NCBI GenBank assembly: GCA_021299375.1
Contig: JAJTGR010000054.1
Span: 1-33,080 of the forward strand
DNA from: Gemmatimonadota bacterium
GTDB lineage: Bacteria; Gemmatimonadota; Gemmatimonadetes; Gemmatimonadales; Gemmatimonadaceae
DNA: 33,080 nucleotides
Direction of reading: 5' to 3'
Part shown: positions 1 to 9,139 of the stretch, one piece after another
Layout: each line of letters opens with the position of its first letter
Position numbering within the stretch: position 1 is the first letter of the stretch
Translations under genes and position numbers: made by a program
Notes under the pieces: generated by a model
What the model was told of the DNA's origin: nothing
Seen by the model: only the letters and a program-made list of their open reading frames with translations
The model's database searches: none

Positions 1-1050
<1,050 letters not shown>

Positions 1051-1104
1051 AAGTACTGGTCTCCTGCGTATGTGTCAGGGAATCAAACGAGGACTCACTG
1101 GATG

Positions 1105-1131
1105 CTAGCACTCACAGTGAGCGAGTGCTAA
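1105..1131 (-). promoter_or_regulatory. CIRCE operator (HrcA binding site) of groESL
   Basis: On the minus strand the sequence is TTAGCACTC, nine bases, then GAGTGCTAG. It matches the consensus TTAGCACTC-N9-GAGTGCTAA at 17 of 18 arm positions, with only the last base differing. It lies just downstream of the predicted transcription start and about 55 bp ahead of the groES start, which is the usual place for HrcA to block the promoter. Confidence 0.95.
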
Positions 1132-1139
1132 CAGGCGGG

Positions 1140-1168
1140 AAAGTAGAGGTGGCCGTCAGCGGTGTCAA
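1140..1168 (-). promoter_or_regulatory. Housekeeping-type promoter of groESL
   Basis: On the minus strand a perfect -35 TTGACA (1163-1168) is followed by exactly 17 bases and a -10 TACTTT (1140-1145). The predicted start falls near 1133, so the CIRCE palindrome begins at about +2. Position, spacing and operator agree with one another. Confidence 0.85.
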
Positions 1169-1308
1169 GTCAGCCGAGCACCCTTGTAACACGCTGTAAT
1201 CAAACGACTTATATAATTGCCAGATCGGCAGGACCTCCCCTCAAACACTGCCAACGTGACACGCTCGGCCAAATTGACAGCGCCACACACGCTACTCGGC
1301 CCTGGCGA

Positions 1309-2076
1309 CTAGTCGCTTCCAGCAGGCTGCAGCGAGCCACTCCGCACCGCGTGCACCACGTCATCATCGTCGCGAATGAGCACCGCCCCATTCGGGGCAA
1401 TGCCTTGCACCACGCCCGCCACGGGGCCGAGAACCCGCTGCGCGCGCCAGGCATCACGCGCGTCCCACGCCGCACACTCGGCGTCGCTGAGCGGGCCGCC
1501 GCACGCGGCGGCCGCGCGCAGCACCGGTACGACCTCGACGAGCAGCGCGTCGCGCGTCACGCCGGCACGTACATGGGCTGCCATCGGGAAACCGGCCGGT
1601 GCCCTGAGATTGATTCCGACGCCAATGGCAACCCACTCCGGCTGGCCGTCACGCCAGCGCACTTCGATCAGGATACCCGCGAGCTTGCCACCGCCCGCCA
1701 CCAGGTCATTGGGCCATTTGAGGTGCACGGGGCCGTCGACGAAGGGTGCGACGGCCGACGCCAGCCCCAGCCCGACACGCAGGGCGAGCACGTCCAGTGC
1801 CCGCGGGTCCGCCGGCCGCTCGATGAGTGTGCACCACAGGCCGGCATCGGCTTCGGACGCCCACGCCTTTCCGCCGCGCCCGCGACCTGCCTCCTGCACA
1901 CCGGCCAGGATCAAGGTGCCGGCAGGAGCGCCGTGATCCGCCAGGGCGTGGGCCACATCCATGGTCGAGGTGGTCCGGGTGCGATACTCGACATGCGCGA
2001 GCCCGAGTCGTGCGGCGAGGGCAGGCTGCGCTCCGTCCACGAAGCGCCCCGCCGCCCCTGCGTTGCTCAGCGCCAT
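1309..2076 (-). CDS. birA: Biotin--[acetyl-CoA-carboxylase] ligase, catalytic-only BirA
   Basis: This enzyme activates biotin as biotinyl-AMP and attaches it to the carrier lysine of acetyl-CoA carboxylase and other biotin enzymes. The 255-residue protein has the class signatures in order: the biotinyl-AMP loop GRGRGGKAW (64-72), KWPND (120-124) and KLAGILIE (131-138), then the small C-terminal SH3-like domain. The N-terminal helix-turn-helix of the E. coli repressor form is missing, so this is a group I ligase and probably not a transcription factor. The ATG at 2076 lies 9 bp after the uppP stop. About 180 bp separate its end from the groES promoter, and I see no convincing terminator there. 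Confidence 0.93.
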   Translation of the reverse strand: MALSNAGAAGRFVDGAQPALAARLGLAHVEYRTRTTSTMDVAHALADHGAPAGTLILAGVQEAGRGRGGKAWASEADAGLWCTLIERPADPRALDVLALRVGLGLASAVAPFVDGPVHLKWPNDLVAGGGKLAGILIEVRWRDGQPEWVAIGVGINLRAPAGFPMAAHVRAGVTRDALLVEVVPVLRAAAACGGPLSDAECAAWDARDAWRAQRVLGPVAGVVQGIAPNGAVLIRDDDDVVHAVRSGSLQPAGSD

Positions 2077-2085
2077 ACGCCGCGA

Positions 2086-2889
2086 TCAGCCACGCGCCGC
2101 AAGCGTCGCAAACACGACGGCGGCGAGCAGGACGCGATACAGCGCGAACACGCCGAAACTGTGCTTGCTCACATAGCGCAGCAGGACGGTGATGGCGAGC
2201 CAGCTGCTCACCGCAGCCGCCGCCACGCCGGTCAGCAGCGGGGCCGACAAGCCTTCGGCGCGCAGGGCCTCCGGGGCCTCGAACACCACGGCCGCCACGG
2301 TGATGGGCATGCTCATGAGAAAGCTGAAGCGGGCAGCGCTTGGCCGGTCGAGGTGCAGCAGGCGCCCCGCCGTGATCGTCGATCCCGAACGCGACACGCC
2401 CGGCACCAGCGCCAGCACCTGTGCGCAACCGACGACGATCGCATCCCGCAGGGTGATTTCCTCGATCATGCGTGACCGTGGGCTCCGCTTGTCGACCGCC
2501 CACAGCAACACCCCGAGCACGATCAGCGTGGTCCCGATGATGTACGGCGACCGGAACGTGCTCTTGGCCAGGTCGTTGAGCAGCAGTCCGCCGAGACCGG
2601 CTGGAATCGTGGCGACGATGAGGTAGAGCAACCGCCGGTCGTGCATTGTCTCGATGCGCCGCGTACGCCCGATGCGCCACGCGCTGGCGATCATCTCGAG
2701 CCACTCGGCGCGGAAGTACCACACCAGCGCCAGCAGCGTCCCGAAGTGCAGCGCCACATCGAACGACAGCCCGGGATCCTGCCACCCCAACAGGTACGGG
2801 GTCAGCGCGAGGTGGGCGGAGCTCGACACCGGCAACAGTTCCGTCAGCCCCTGCACGAGGCCAAGGACGAGGGCCTGGAAGACCGTCAC
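2086..2889 (-). CDS. uppP: Undecaprenyl-diphosphatase UppP/BacA
   Basis: This integral membrane phosphatase converts undecaprenyl diphosphate to the monophosphate lipid carrier for peptidoglycan and other wall polymers. Both family active-site motifs are present: the glutamate-rich loop QGLTELLPVSSSAH at residues 13-26, and PGVSRSGST near residue 165. Several hydrophobic helices follow the family layout. The protein is 267 residues from the chosen GTG at 2887-2889, which places the first helix (TVFQALVLGLVQG) at the N-terminus as in homologues. An in-frame start farther upstream (2991) would overlap bshA and add an unrelated 34-residue leader. The gap to bshA is 28 bp. Confidence 0.93.
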   Translation of the reverse strand: MTVFQALVLGLVQGLTELLPVSSSAHLALTPYLLGWQDPGLSFDVALHFGTLLALVWYFRAEWLEMIASAWRIGRTRRIETMHDRRLLYLIVATIPAGLGGLLLNDLAKSTFRSPYIIGTTLIVLGVLLWAVDKRSPRSRMIEEITLRDAIVVGCAQVLALVPGVSRSGSTITAGRLLHLDRPSAARFSFLMSMPITVAAVVFEAPEALRAEGLSAPLLTGVAAAAVSSWLAITVLLRYVSKHSFGVFALYRVLLAAVVFATLAARG

Positions 2890-2917
2890 CAGGACGCCCC
2901 CGGCATCCAGCGGGTGT

Positions 2918-4060
2918 TCATCGGGTGGGGGCCGACGCGAGCGTCCGCTCGTAGAGTGCTTCGTACCGAGCGACGATGGCTTCCTCGGCAAAACGAGTCC
3001 GGGCGTCCACCGCCGCAGCCCGGCTCATCGTGCGCCACCGATCGGCGTCGCCGAGCACGGCGATGCCCGCTGCCGCCATGGCGTCGACATCGCCCACGGG
3101 ACGCAGCAATCCCGTGACGCCCTCCGTCACGACCTCCGGTAACCCACCGGCCCGCGCCCCAACCACCGGAACCCCGCTCGCCATGGCTTCGAGTGCGCTC
3201 AGCCCAAATGATTCCTTGTCGCTGGTCAGCAGGAACAGATCCGCCCCCGCGAGCAGGGGCGCAATGGCGTCGATCTTGCCCAGGAACAGCACGTGGTCCG
3301 CCACCTTCAGCTCGCGCGCTTCGGCCTCGGCGTCCACGCGCTCCGGACCGTCACCGACCATCACGAGCACCGACGGGATCACGGCGTTGATGCCGGCGAA
3401 GGTACGCACGATGTCCCGCACCCGCTTGACGGGCCGGAAGTTGGAGATGTGCATGATGACCTTGCGCCCACCGGTCACCTCCTGCGGAATCGGGAAGACG
3501 TGCTTCGCGCGGTCATACTGGGCCGGATTGATGAAGTTCGGGATGACCTCCACCTCACAGCCCACACAGCCGAAGGCGCGGTACGTTTCGTCGCGCAGAT
3601 AGTCGGACACCGCGGTCACGGCATCCGACCGTTCGATCGAGAAGCGCGTGATGGTGTAGAACGACCGATCCTGGCCGACGATCGTGATGTCGGTGCCGTG
3701 CAGTGTGGTGACCACACGGATGTCCCCGGCCCCATCCCGCAGCATTTCCCGCGCGATCCACGCGCTCGTGGCATGCGGGATGGCGTAGTGACAGTGCAGC
3801 ACGTCCAGCTGGTGATCGCGCACGACTTCGTGCATGCGCACGGCGAGTGCCAGATCGTATGGGGGATACTCGAACAGGGGGTAGCGACCGACGTCGACTT
3901 CGTGGAACCAGACGCGGGGCAGGAAACTCGGCAAGCGAAAGGGCTGGGCGTAGGTAATGAAGTGCACCTCGTGCCCTCGCGCGGCGAGCGCGATCCCGAG
4001 TTCGGTGGCGACTGCACCGGACCCACCATACGTCGGGTAACAGGTAATGCCGATCTTCAT
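2918..4060 (-). CDS. bshA: N-acetyl-alpha-D-glucosaminyl L-malate synthase, bacillithiol pathway (BshA)
   Basis: This GT4 glycosyltransferase joins GlcNAc from UDP-GlcNAc to L-malate, the first step of bacillithiol synthesis. The 380-residue protein follows the Bacillus enzyme almost motif by motif from memory: KIGITCYPTYGGSGAVATEL at the N-terminus, EYPPYDLALA, LHCHYAIPHA, TTLHGTDIT, then ISNFRPVKRV and the nucleotide-sugar segment SDKESFGLSALEAMASGVP. The start is ATG at 4058-4060, overlapping the miaA stop as ATGA, so coupling with miaA is likely. The other pathway genes (bshB, bshC) are not in the window. A generic GT4 enzyme is possible in principle, but the BshA-specific N-terminal motif makes this call strong. 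Confidence 0.92.
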   Translation of the reverse strand: MKIGITCYPTYGGSGAVATELGIALAARGHEVHFITYAQPFRLPSFLPRVWFHEVDVGRYPLFEYPPYDLALAVRMHEVVRDHQLDVLHCHYAIPHATSAWIAREMLRDGAGDIRVVTTLHGTDITIVGQDRSFYTITRFSIERSDAVTAVSDYLRDETYRAFGCVGCEVEVIPNFINPAQYDRAKHVFPIPQEVTGGRKVIMHISNFRPVKRVRDIVRTFAGINAVIPSVLVMVGDGPERVDAEAEARELKVADHVLFLGKIDAIAPLLAGADLFLLTSDKESFGLSALEAMASGVPVVGARAGGLPEVVTEGVTGLLRPVGDVDAMAAAGIAVLGDADRWRTMSRAAAVDARTRFAEEAIVARYEALYERTLASAPTR

Positions 4061-4992
4061 CCGGTCTCTCCGTTGGTCGACGATCGTGCCGCCATCCACC
4101 AGGCCTCTGCCACCGCCAGCGCGTCCGGCGACGTCGGATCCACGTGTGTCACGGTCGCCGCCGGCAGCTGGTGCCGGAACCACGTGCGCTGACGTTTGGC
4201 ATACTGCCGCGTTTCGATGATCACCCGCTCGACGGCGTCCCTCCGCGTGCGGAGCCCCGCGAGGTGCTCGCGCAGCACACCGTACCCGCTGGCATTCCAC
4301 GCGGGGGCCTCGGCTGGCAGACCCCGCTGCAGCCGAGCCACCTCCTCGAGGAATCCGGCCGCCAGCATCTCCTGCACCCGCCGTTCGATACGCGTGGCGA
4401 GCACCGCCCCCGGATCGACCAGAAGATAGCGGACCTCGCGCAGCGGCGACGCCGCCTGCCCCAAGGCCGTGCTGAGCCGTTCGCCTGTGAGCAACGCGGT
4501 CTCGACGGCGCGACTCAACTGGGTGCGGCCGAGATGGGCCCGCTGCGGATCGAGGCGCTGACACCAGCGCACCAGATCGGAACGCGAGAGGGTGGCCAGC
4601 CACGGTGCCAGTGCGGCACGTCGGCTGGCGTCGAGCGGCGGCACCGCATCGAGTGGCTGCACGAGCGTACGGACATACAGCCCTGTGCCTCCCACCACGA
4701 GCGGAGGGGTACCGGCGCGCGTCGCGGCCGCGATCCACCCCTCGGCCGCCTCGGCCCAGCGATGGGCGGAGTTGCGCTCGGTGGGCTCGACGACATCGAT
4801 ACCATAATGCGGTACCCGCCCGCGGTCGGACGACGAGGGCTTGGCGGTCCCGATGTCGAACCCGCGATAGACCTGCCGCGAGTCGGCGCTGACGATCGCC
4901 AGCCCGTGTCGCTCGGCCAGTGCCATGGCCAGCGCCGACTTGCCGGCGGCCGTGGGCCCGACGACGCAGCACAGTATCGACCGGTCGGGCAC
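4057..4992 (-). CDS. miaA: tRNA dimethylallyltransferase MiaA
   Basis: This enzyme transfers a dimethylallyl group to A37 of tRNAs that read codons starting with U. The sequence has the P-loop GPTAAGKS (residues 12-19), the conserved SADSRQVYRGFDIGTAKP block, the VVGGTGLYVRTL segment and the C-terminal RQYAKRQRTWFR motif. From the GTG at 4990-4992 the protein is 311 residues, a normal length, and that GTG overlaps the mutL stop by one base (TAGTG). A second GTG at 5028 would add 12 residues and overlap mutL by 37 bp; neither has a clear Shine-Dalgarno site. The gene ends in a 4-bp overlap with bshA. Function is certain, the exact start less so. Confidence 0.95.
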   Translation of the reverse strand: MPDRSILCCVVGPTAAGKSALAMALAERHGLAIVSADSRQVYRGFDIGTAKPSSSDRGRVPHYGIDVVEPTERNSAHRWAEAAEGWIAAATRAGTPPLVVGGTGLYVRTLVQPLDAVPPLDASRRAALAPWLATLSRSDLVRWCQRLDPQRAHLGRTQLSRAVETALLTGERLSTALGQAASPLREVRYLLVDPGAVLATRIERRVQEMLAAGFLEEVARLQRGLPAEAPAWNASGYGVLREHLAGLRTRRDAVERVIIETRQYAKRQRTWFRHQLPAATVTHVDPTSPDALAVAEAWWMAARSSTNGETG

Positions 4993-6812
4993 TACGCGCG
5001 ACCGAACCGTCGGTCGAGTTCGTCCCACGACAACCGCACGATCGTGGAGCGACCATGCACGTCGTGCGCTGGCAAGGTGGTTTCGGCGAGGGCGATGTAC
5101 AACGCCCGCATCTCTCCGGGCGAGAGGGCGTCGCCCGCCTTGATGGCCGCCTTGCAGGCAAACGTGGCGGCGAGCCGTTCATGGCGCGCCGCTTCGCTCG
5201 GGCTGCGATCGCCGGTCAACGCCGTCAACGTGTCGCGCAGGCAGCGTTCGGCATCGAAGCGCGGATGCGGCAGGGGGACGGCGTGCACCAGCAGCGTGTG
5301 CCCGCCGAACGGTTCGATCTCGAACCCCAGCTGGGTGAATGCCGACCGGCTGGCTTCGAAGGCCTCCGCCTCGTCGGGGCCCAAGTGCAGCGTGAGCGGA
5401 AAGAGCAGCCGCTGCGACGGCGCCTCCCCGCGCTGGAGCATGCCGAGGAACTGCTCGTACAGTACCCGCTCGTGTGCCGAGTGCTGATCGATGAGGATGA
5501 CGCCGTCGTCGTGTTCGAAGAGCAGATAGGTGCGCCGCAACTGCAGCAGTGGCGGCACGATGATGGGCTCGGGGTCGATCGCCACCGCCGGCTGCGTTGG
5601 CGCATGGTCCGGGGCGGGCTCGGCCTTCACGGTTCCGGGCTCATCCTCGGCTTCACGCCACGGCGGGCTATCGAAGGCGGGTCCCACGGCTGCCGTGGGT
5701 GTCGCGAAGAGCCCGTCGATCGGCCGGCGCGTACGCAACGCCGACGGCTCCAGCGCCAGGCCCTTACTTCGCCACGACGGCGTGGGGGCTGGTGTCCACG
5801 TGCGCCATCCGATGCCGGCGGACGCGTCAAACTGTCCGAGCGCCCGACGTACCGCCCCCTCAACTGCCCGCTCGATCGGCCAGCGATCGCGAAAACGGAC
5901 TTCGGCCTTGGCGGGATGCACGTTGACGTCCACATCGGCGCCCGGGAGTTGCACCTGCAAGACGAGCGAAGGGCGCACGCCGGAGGGAATCGTGGAGCGA
6001 TACGCCGCCTCGGCCGCGCGCACGAGGCCCTGGTCGCGGATGAGGCGCCCGTTGATGATGAGCAGAACGCGCCGCGTACTTGTGCCCACGTCGGCCGGCC
6101 GCTCGACGAGCCCCGACACGTGCACCGGCCCCTGCACGTCATCGACATCGACAAACCGTTCGATGTCCTTGGCGCCCCACAGCGACGCCAGACGTGCGCG
6201 CAACGTGGCGACGGCGGGCAGGTCGAGCGCGACACGGCCGTCATGACGCACGGTGAAGTGCACGTCGCGGCGCAACGTGCCGATGGCCTGCAGTATCTCG
6301 AGGATGCCGCGCCATTCGGAGCGGGCGCTGCGCAGGAATTTCTGACGGGCCGGCGTATTGTAGAACAAGCGATGCACCGACACCGTGGTGCCACGGCGGC
6401 GGGCGGCGGCGCGCGTCTCCAGCACGGCGCCCGCTGCGATCCGGACGAACGTCCCGGCGCCATCGTCGGGCGCGGTCTCGATCACGAGTTCGGACACCGA
6501 CGCGATTGCCGGCAGCGCTTCACCACGGAAACCGAAGCTGCGCACCCCAACGAGTTGGTCGGCGGTGGTGATCTTCGACGTCGCATGGCGCGACAGTGCC
6601 AGCACCGCATCATCGCGATCCATCCCACAGCCATCATCGGCGATCCGGATAAGCGCCCGCCCCCCCTCCTCGATCGTGATGTCGATGGTGCTTGCGCCAG
6701 CATCGATGGCGTTCTCGACGAGTTCCTTGACCACTGACGCGGGCCGCTCGACGACTTCACCGGCGGCAATCTGATCGGCGACGGCGTTGGGGAGGATGGC
6801 AATGCGCGGCAT
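4992..6812 (-). CDS. mutL: DNA mismatch repair protein MutL
   Basis: MutL is the ATP-dependent mediator of mismatch repair. The 606-residue protein starts at ATG 6812 (MPRIAILPNAVADQIAAGEV). The GHKL ATPase motifs are complete: KELVENAIDAG, DDGCGM and FGFRGEAL within the first 100 residues. A linker of about 100 residues leads to the C-terminal dimerisation domain. That domain carries the latent-endonuclease motif DQHSAHERVLYE (442-453) and an ACKAAIKAGD segment. The usual zinc-binding CPHGRP near the end reads DVHGRS (584-589), so one cysteine ligand is replaced. It lies 8 bp after the batD-type gene and overlaps miaA by one base. mutS is not in the window. Confidence 0.96.
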   Translation of the reverse strand: MPRIAILPNAVADQIAAGEVVERPASVVKELVENAIDAGASTIDITIEEGGRALIRIADDGCGMDRDDAVLALSRHATSKITTADQLVGVRSFGFRGEALPAIASVSELVIETAPDDGAGTFVRIAAGAVLETRAAARRRGTTVSVHRLFYNTPARQKFLRSARSEWRGILEILQAIGTLRRDVHFTVRHDGRVALDLPAVATLRARLASLWGAKDIERFVDVDDVQGPVHVSGLVERPADVGTSTRRVLLIINGRLIRDQGLVRAAEAAYRSTIPSGVRPSLVLQVQLPGADVDVNVHPAKAEVRFRDRWPIERAVEGAVRRALGQFDASAGIGWRTWTPAPTPSWRSKGLALEPSALRTRRPIDGLFATPTAAVGPAFDSPPWREAEDEPGTVKAEPAPDHAPTQPAVAIDPEPIIVPPLLQLRRTYLLFEHDDGVILIDQHSAHERVLYEQFLGMLQRGEAPSQRLLFPLTLHLGPDEAEAFEASRSAFTQLGFEIEPFGGHTLLVHAVPLPHPRFDAERCLRDTLTALTGDRSPSEAARHERLAATFACKAAIKAGDALSPGEMRALYIALAETTLPAHDVHGRSTIVRLSWDELDRRFGRA

Positions 6813-6820
6813 GCCGAATG

Positions 6821-9139
6821 CTACCGGGCGACCGACGGCGGCACGAGTGGGGCAAGCTGCGACACGGGCAGCCAGCCGCGCCGCCCGTCGTTGTGCGTCA
6901 CGCGGGCCCACCCTTCCTGGGTCGTCGTCAGTTGCACGAGGTCCCCGGTCCCGACACCGCCGACGGTATTGGCCGAGAATCCCGGTTGCTGGCGCAAGGC
7001 GTCCGGGCGGCGGACGATCGCAAGGCCACGACCATCGAGCGCGCGGGTTCCCCACCACGCCGCACTCCCCGAGACGAGCCCGAGGATCACCAGCAGCCCC
7101 CCCATGGTGCGCCGCGTGGCCGAAGCTGGCTTGTCATCACGCGGGGGGCGACGCCAGAGACCGAACAGCAGCGCCCAGCCCAGCGCCCACAGCACCGTGC
7201 CCCCGATGGCCAGCGACGACACGGGGACCATGGGGACGTCGCCCAGCGGTCCGCGTGCGCTGGACGGCAGCAACCGTAGGCGTTCCTGAAGGTCGGCCGC
7301 CAACGGATCGAGTCGTGCGCCCCTTTGCCACGCCATCACCGCCGACACGGTGTCACCAGCGACCCACGCGGCGGTCCCCCAGTTCACGAGCAGGTCGGTG
7401 TCGAAGGGGCGGCCCGCCGCGGCCTCCCCCAGACGTTCAGCGGCCTGCTGATAGCGGCCCCCTTCGAACGCCGCCATCCCGTCCTGCACGAGGCGCTCGA
7501 GCGCCGCGTCTCCTGCTCCGCCGGGAGCGTCGTGTACCTCCTGCACGAGCACCGGGAAGGACGCCGACGACTGCGCGGTGAGTCGACCATGGGGCAGGCC
7601 GGCGACGGCGAGGCCAGCGAGCGACAGCCAGCCCGCCAGCGTCGTCCCGCCGACCGATGGGGCGCGGCGGGCCCAACGGCGCGCACGCCCGCGTCCGACG
7701 GCCTCCGTATGCACGCGTTCGAGCACGGCATCGGCCTGCGCCTGCAGCGCCGTCGCGTCCCCCTCCTGCTCTCCCATTGGCGGCGCGCCGAACCCCCGTC
7801 GTGCAAGGTCGTCGAGCAACGTCAGCACGTCACGCGTCGTGGATCGAGTCACGCCGCGTCGGCGCAATGCCTGTTCCACGTCGCGGCGCCCCGTCAGGGC
7901 GAACACCGGCATCTCCAGACGGGTCGCCAGATGTTCCAGCGTGAGGCGCCGCACCCGTCGCGCTTCACCGGCAGGGCTCGCGTCGTGCGGCCGCTCGGGG
8001 CGCTGCACGCCATCACCGCCAGGCGAACGCGCCGCCGACATCTGCCCGCGACGCCGACGCTGCCAGAGTGCCAGCAACGCCGGGAGCGGCGCCAACAGCC
8101 AGAGCGCCCCCCCGCCAACGCGCCGGACCCGCGACCACGACGATGGGGGCGAGGCCTCCTGCCGTCGCCATGGCCGAAGCGGCAGCGTTGCGGGCTCCTC
8201 GCCTGCGACGGGCACGGCGAGTGCCCCCTCCGCGATCATGACGTCGGCCGGCATCGTTTCCGCCCACGCGTACTCGCCACGATAGGGGTCGAAGTAACTG
8301 TACCGAAGGCGCGGCAGGACCGCCGCTCCTGCCTGTGACGGCGTGAGCAGGTAGTCGAACTCCTTCGCACCGCGCACGCTGGGGCCGCTGCTGTCCACCT
8401 GCACGCGCTCACTGCCTGCCACCACCGTTGCCCACGACAGTTCAAGCGTTGGCCGGGGGAGCAGCTTGACGTTGCCTCGGCCCTCGACGCGTACGGTGAG
8501 CACCAGTGGATCGCCGACCCGCGCCGCGGCGGCGTCGACGCGGGTCGTCGCGCGCAACACCCCCACGGCGCCCGTGAACTCCGCGGGGCGACCTTCGTCA
8601 GGCAAGGGCCGCACCACTACCCGCGCGCTTTCGCCACGCACGACGAATGACTCTTCCTTGCTGAAGTAGCTGGCGGATTGCGGCAGGCTGTAGCTCAGTT
8701 GCGGGGCCGGCACCTCGACCGCGCCGGGCTTCACGGCGAACAACGCCCGCTGAAAGACATGGGCCTCGAAGACGCCCTCGCCGTACGTGCGCGGCGCCGC
8801 GTGGCGCGGTGTGCCGAGCTCGTAGGCGAGAAGGCCGCGCAGCTCGGGCGGCAGGAACTCCGGATTGCGACGCAGCCGGCTGCGAGCTTGTTCGCTCAGC
8901 AATACCGCCACCTGATAGGTGACCTGCTGACCGACGTACACGGTGTCCGGAAAGACGGCCGCGTGGAAGTCAATCGGTCGCCGGGCATCGGCGCGCAGTC
9001 CGTCGAGAATGGCCGTCGGTGAGGGTTGGGCGAGCAGCACCCCCGGGCCTGCGGCGGCCCACAACGCGGTCCACACGAGGTACCGCCGCAGGCGCGGGCG
9101 TGGCCGAGTGTCAGAACGAGGCTGGCGCCGACCCATCAC
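6821..9139 (-). CDS. batD: BatD-BatE fusion: membrane protein with BatD domain, TPR and SH3 domains
   Basis: The 772-residue protein begins with a signal peptide (hydrophobic to about residue 38, ending LLAQ). A BatD-like beta-rich extracytoplasmic part follows (PDTVYVGQQVTYQVAV and later blocks), then a transmembrane helix near residue 360 and a basic linker. The second half has another hydrophobic segment, a TPR-like region (MAAFEGGRYQQAAERLGEAA), two more helices and a C-terminal bacterial SH3 domain (last 65 residues, ending GRRGWLPVSQL). TPR plus SH3 is the usual make-up of BatE, so this looks like batD and batE joined. The ATG overlaps the batB stop by 4 bp. Its role is inferred from the operon: envelope complex assembly or stress tolerance with the MoxR ATPase. 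Confidence 0.82.
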   Translation of the reverse strand: MMGRRQPRSDTRPRPRLRRYLVWTALWAAAGPGVLLAQPSPTAILDGLRADARRPIDFHAAVFPDTVYVGQQVTYQVAVLLSEQARSRLRRNPEFLPPELRGLLAYELGTPRHAAPRTYGEGVFEAHVFQRALFAVKPGAVEVPAPQLSYSLPQSASYFSKEESFVVRGESARVVVRPLPDEGRPAEFTGAVGVLRATTRVDAAAARVGDPLVLTVRVEGRGNVKLLPRPTLELSWATVVAGSERVQVDSSGPSVRGAKEFDYLLTPSQAGAAVLPRLRYSYFDPYRGEYAWAETMPADVMIAEGALAVPVAGEEPATLPLRPWRRQEASPPSSWSRVRRVGGGALWLLAPLPALLALWQRRRRGQMSAARSPGGDGVQRPERPHDASPAGEARRVRRLTLEHLATRLEMPVFALTGRRDVEQALRRRGVTRSTTRDVLTLLDDLARRGFGAPPMGEQEGDATALQAQADAVLERVHTEAVGRGRARRWARRAPSVGGTTLAGWLSLAGLAVAGLPHGRLTAQSSASFPVLVQEVHDAPGGAGDAALERLVQDGMAAFEGGRYQQAAERLGEAAAGRPFDTDLLVNWGTAAWVAGDTVSAVMAWQRGARLDPLAADLQERLRLLPSSARGPLGDVPMVPVSSLAIGGTVLWALGWALLFGLWRRPPRDDKPASATRRTMGGLLVILGLVSGSAAWWGTRALDGRGLAIVRRPDALRQQPGFSANTVGGVGTGDLVQLTTTQEGWARVTHNDGRRGWLPVSQLAPLVPPSVAR

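Noticed and set aside
1212-1217. Perfect TATAAT on the plus strand
   Set aside because: No -35 at suitable spacing, no extended -10, and no plus-strand gene follows. It is probably part of an AT-rich patch ahead of the groESL promoter.
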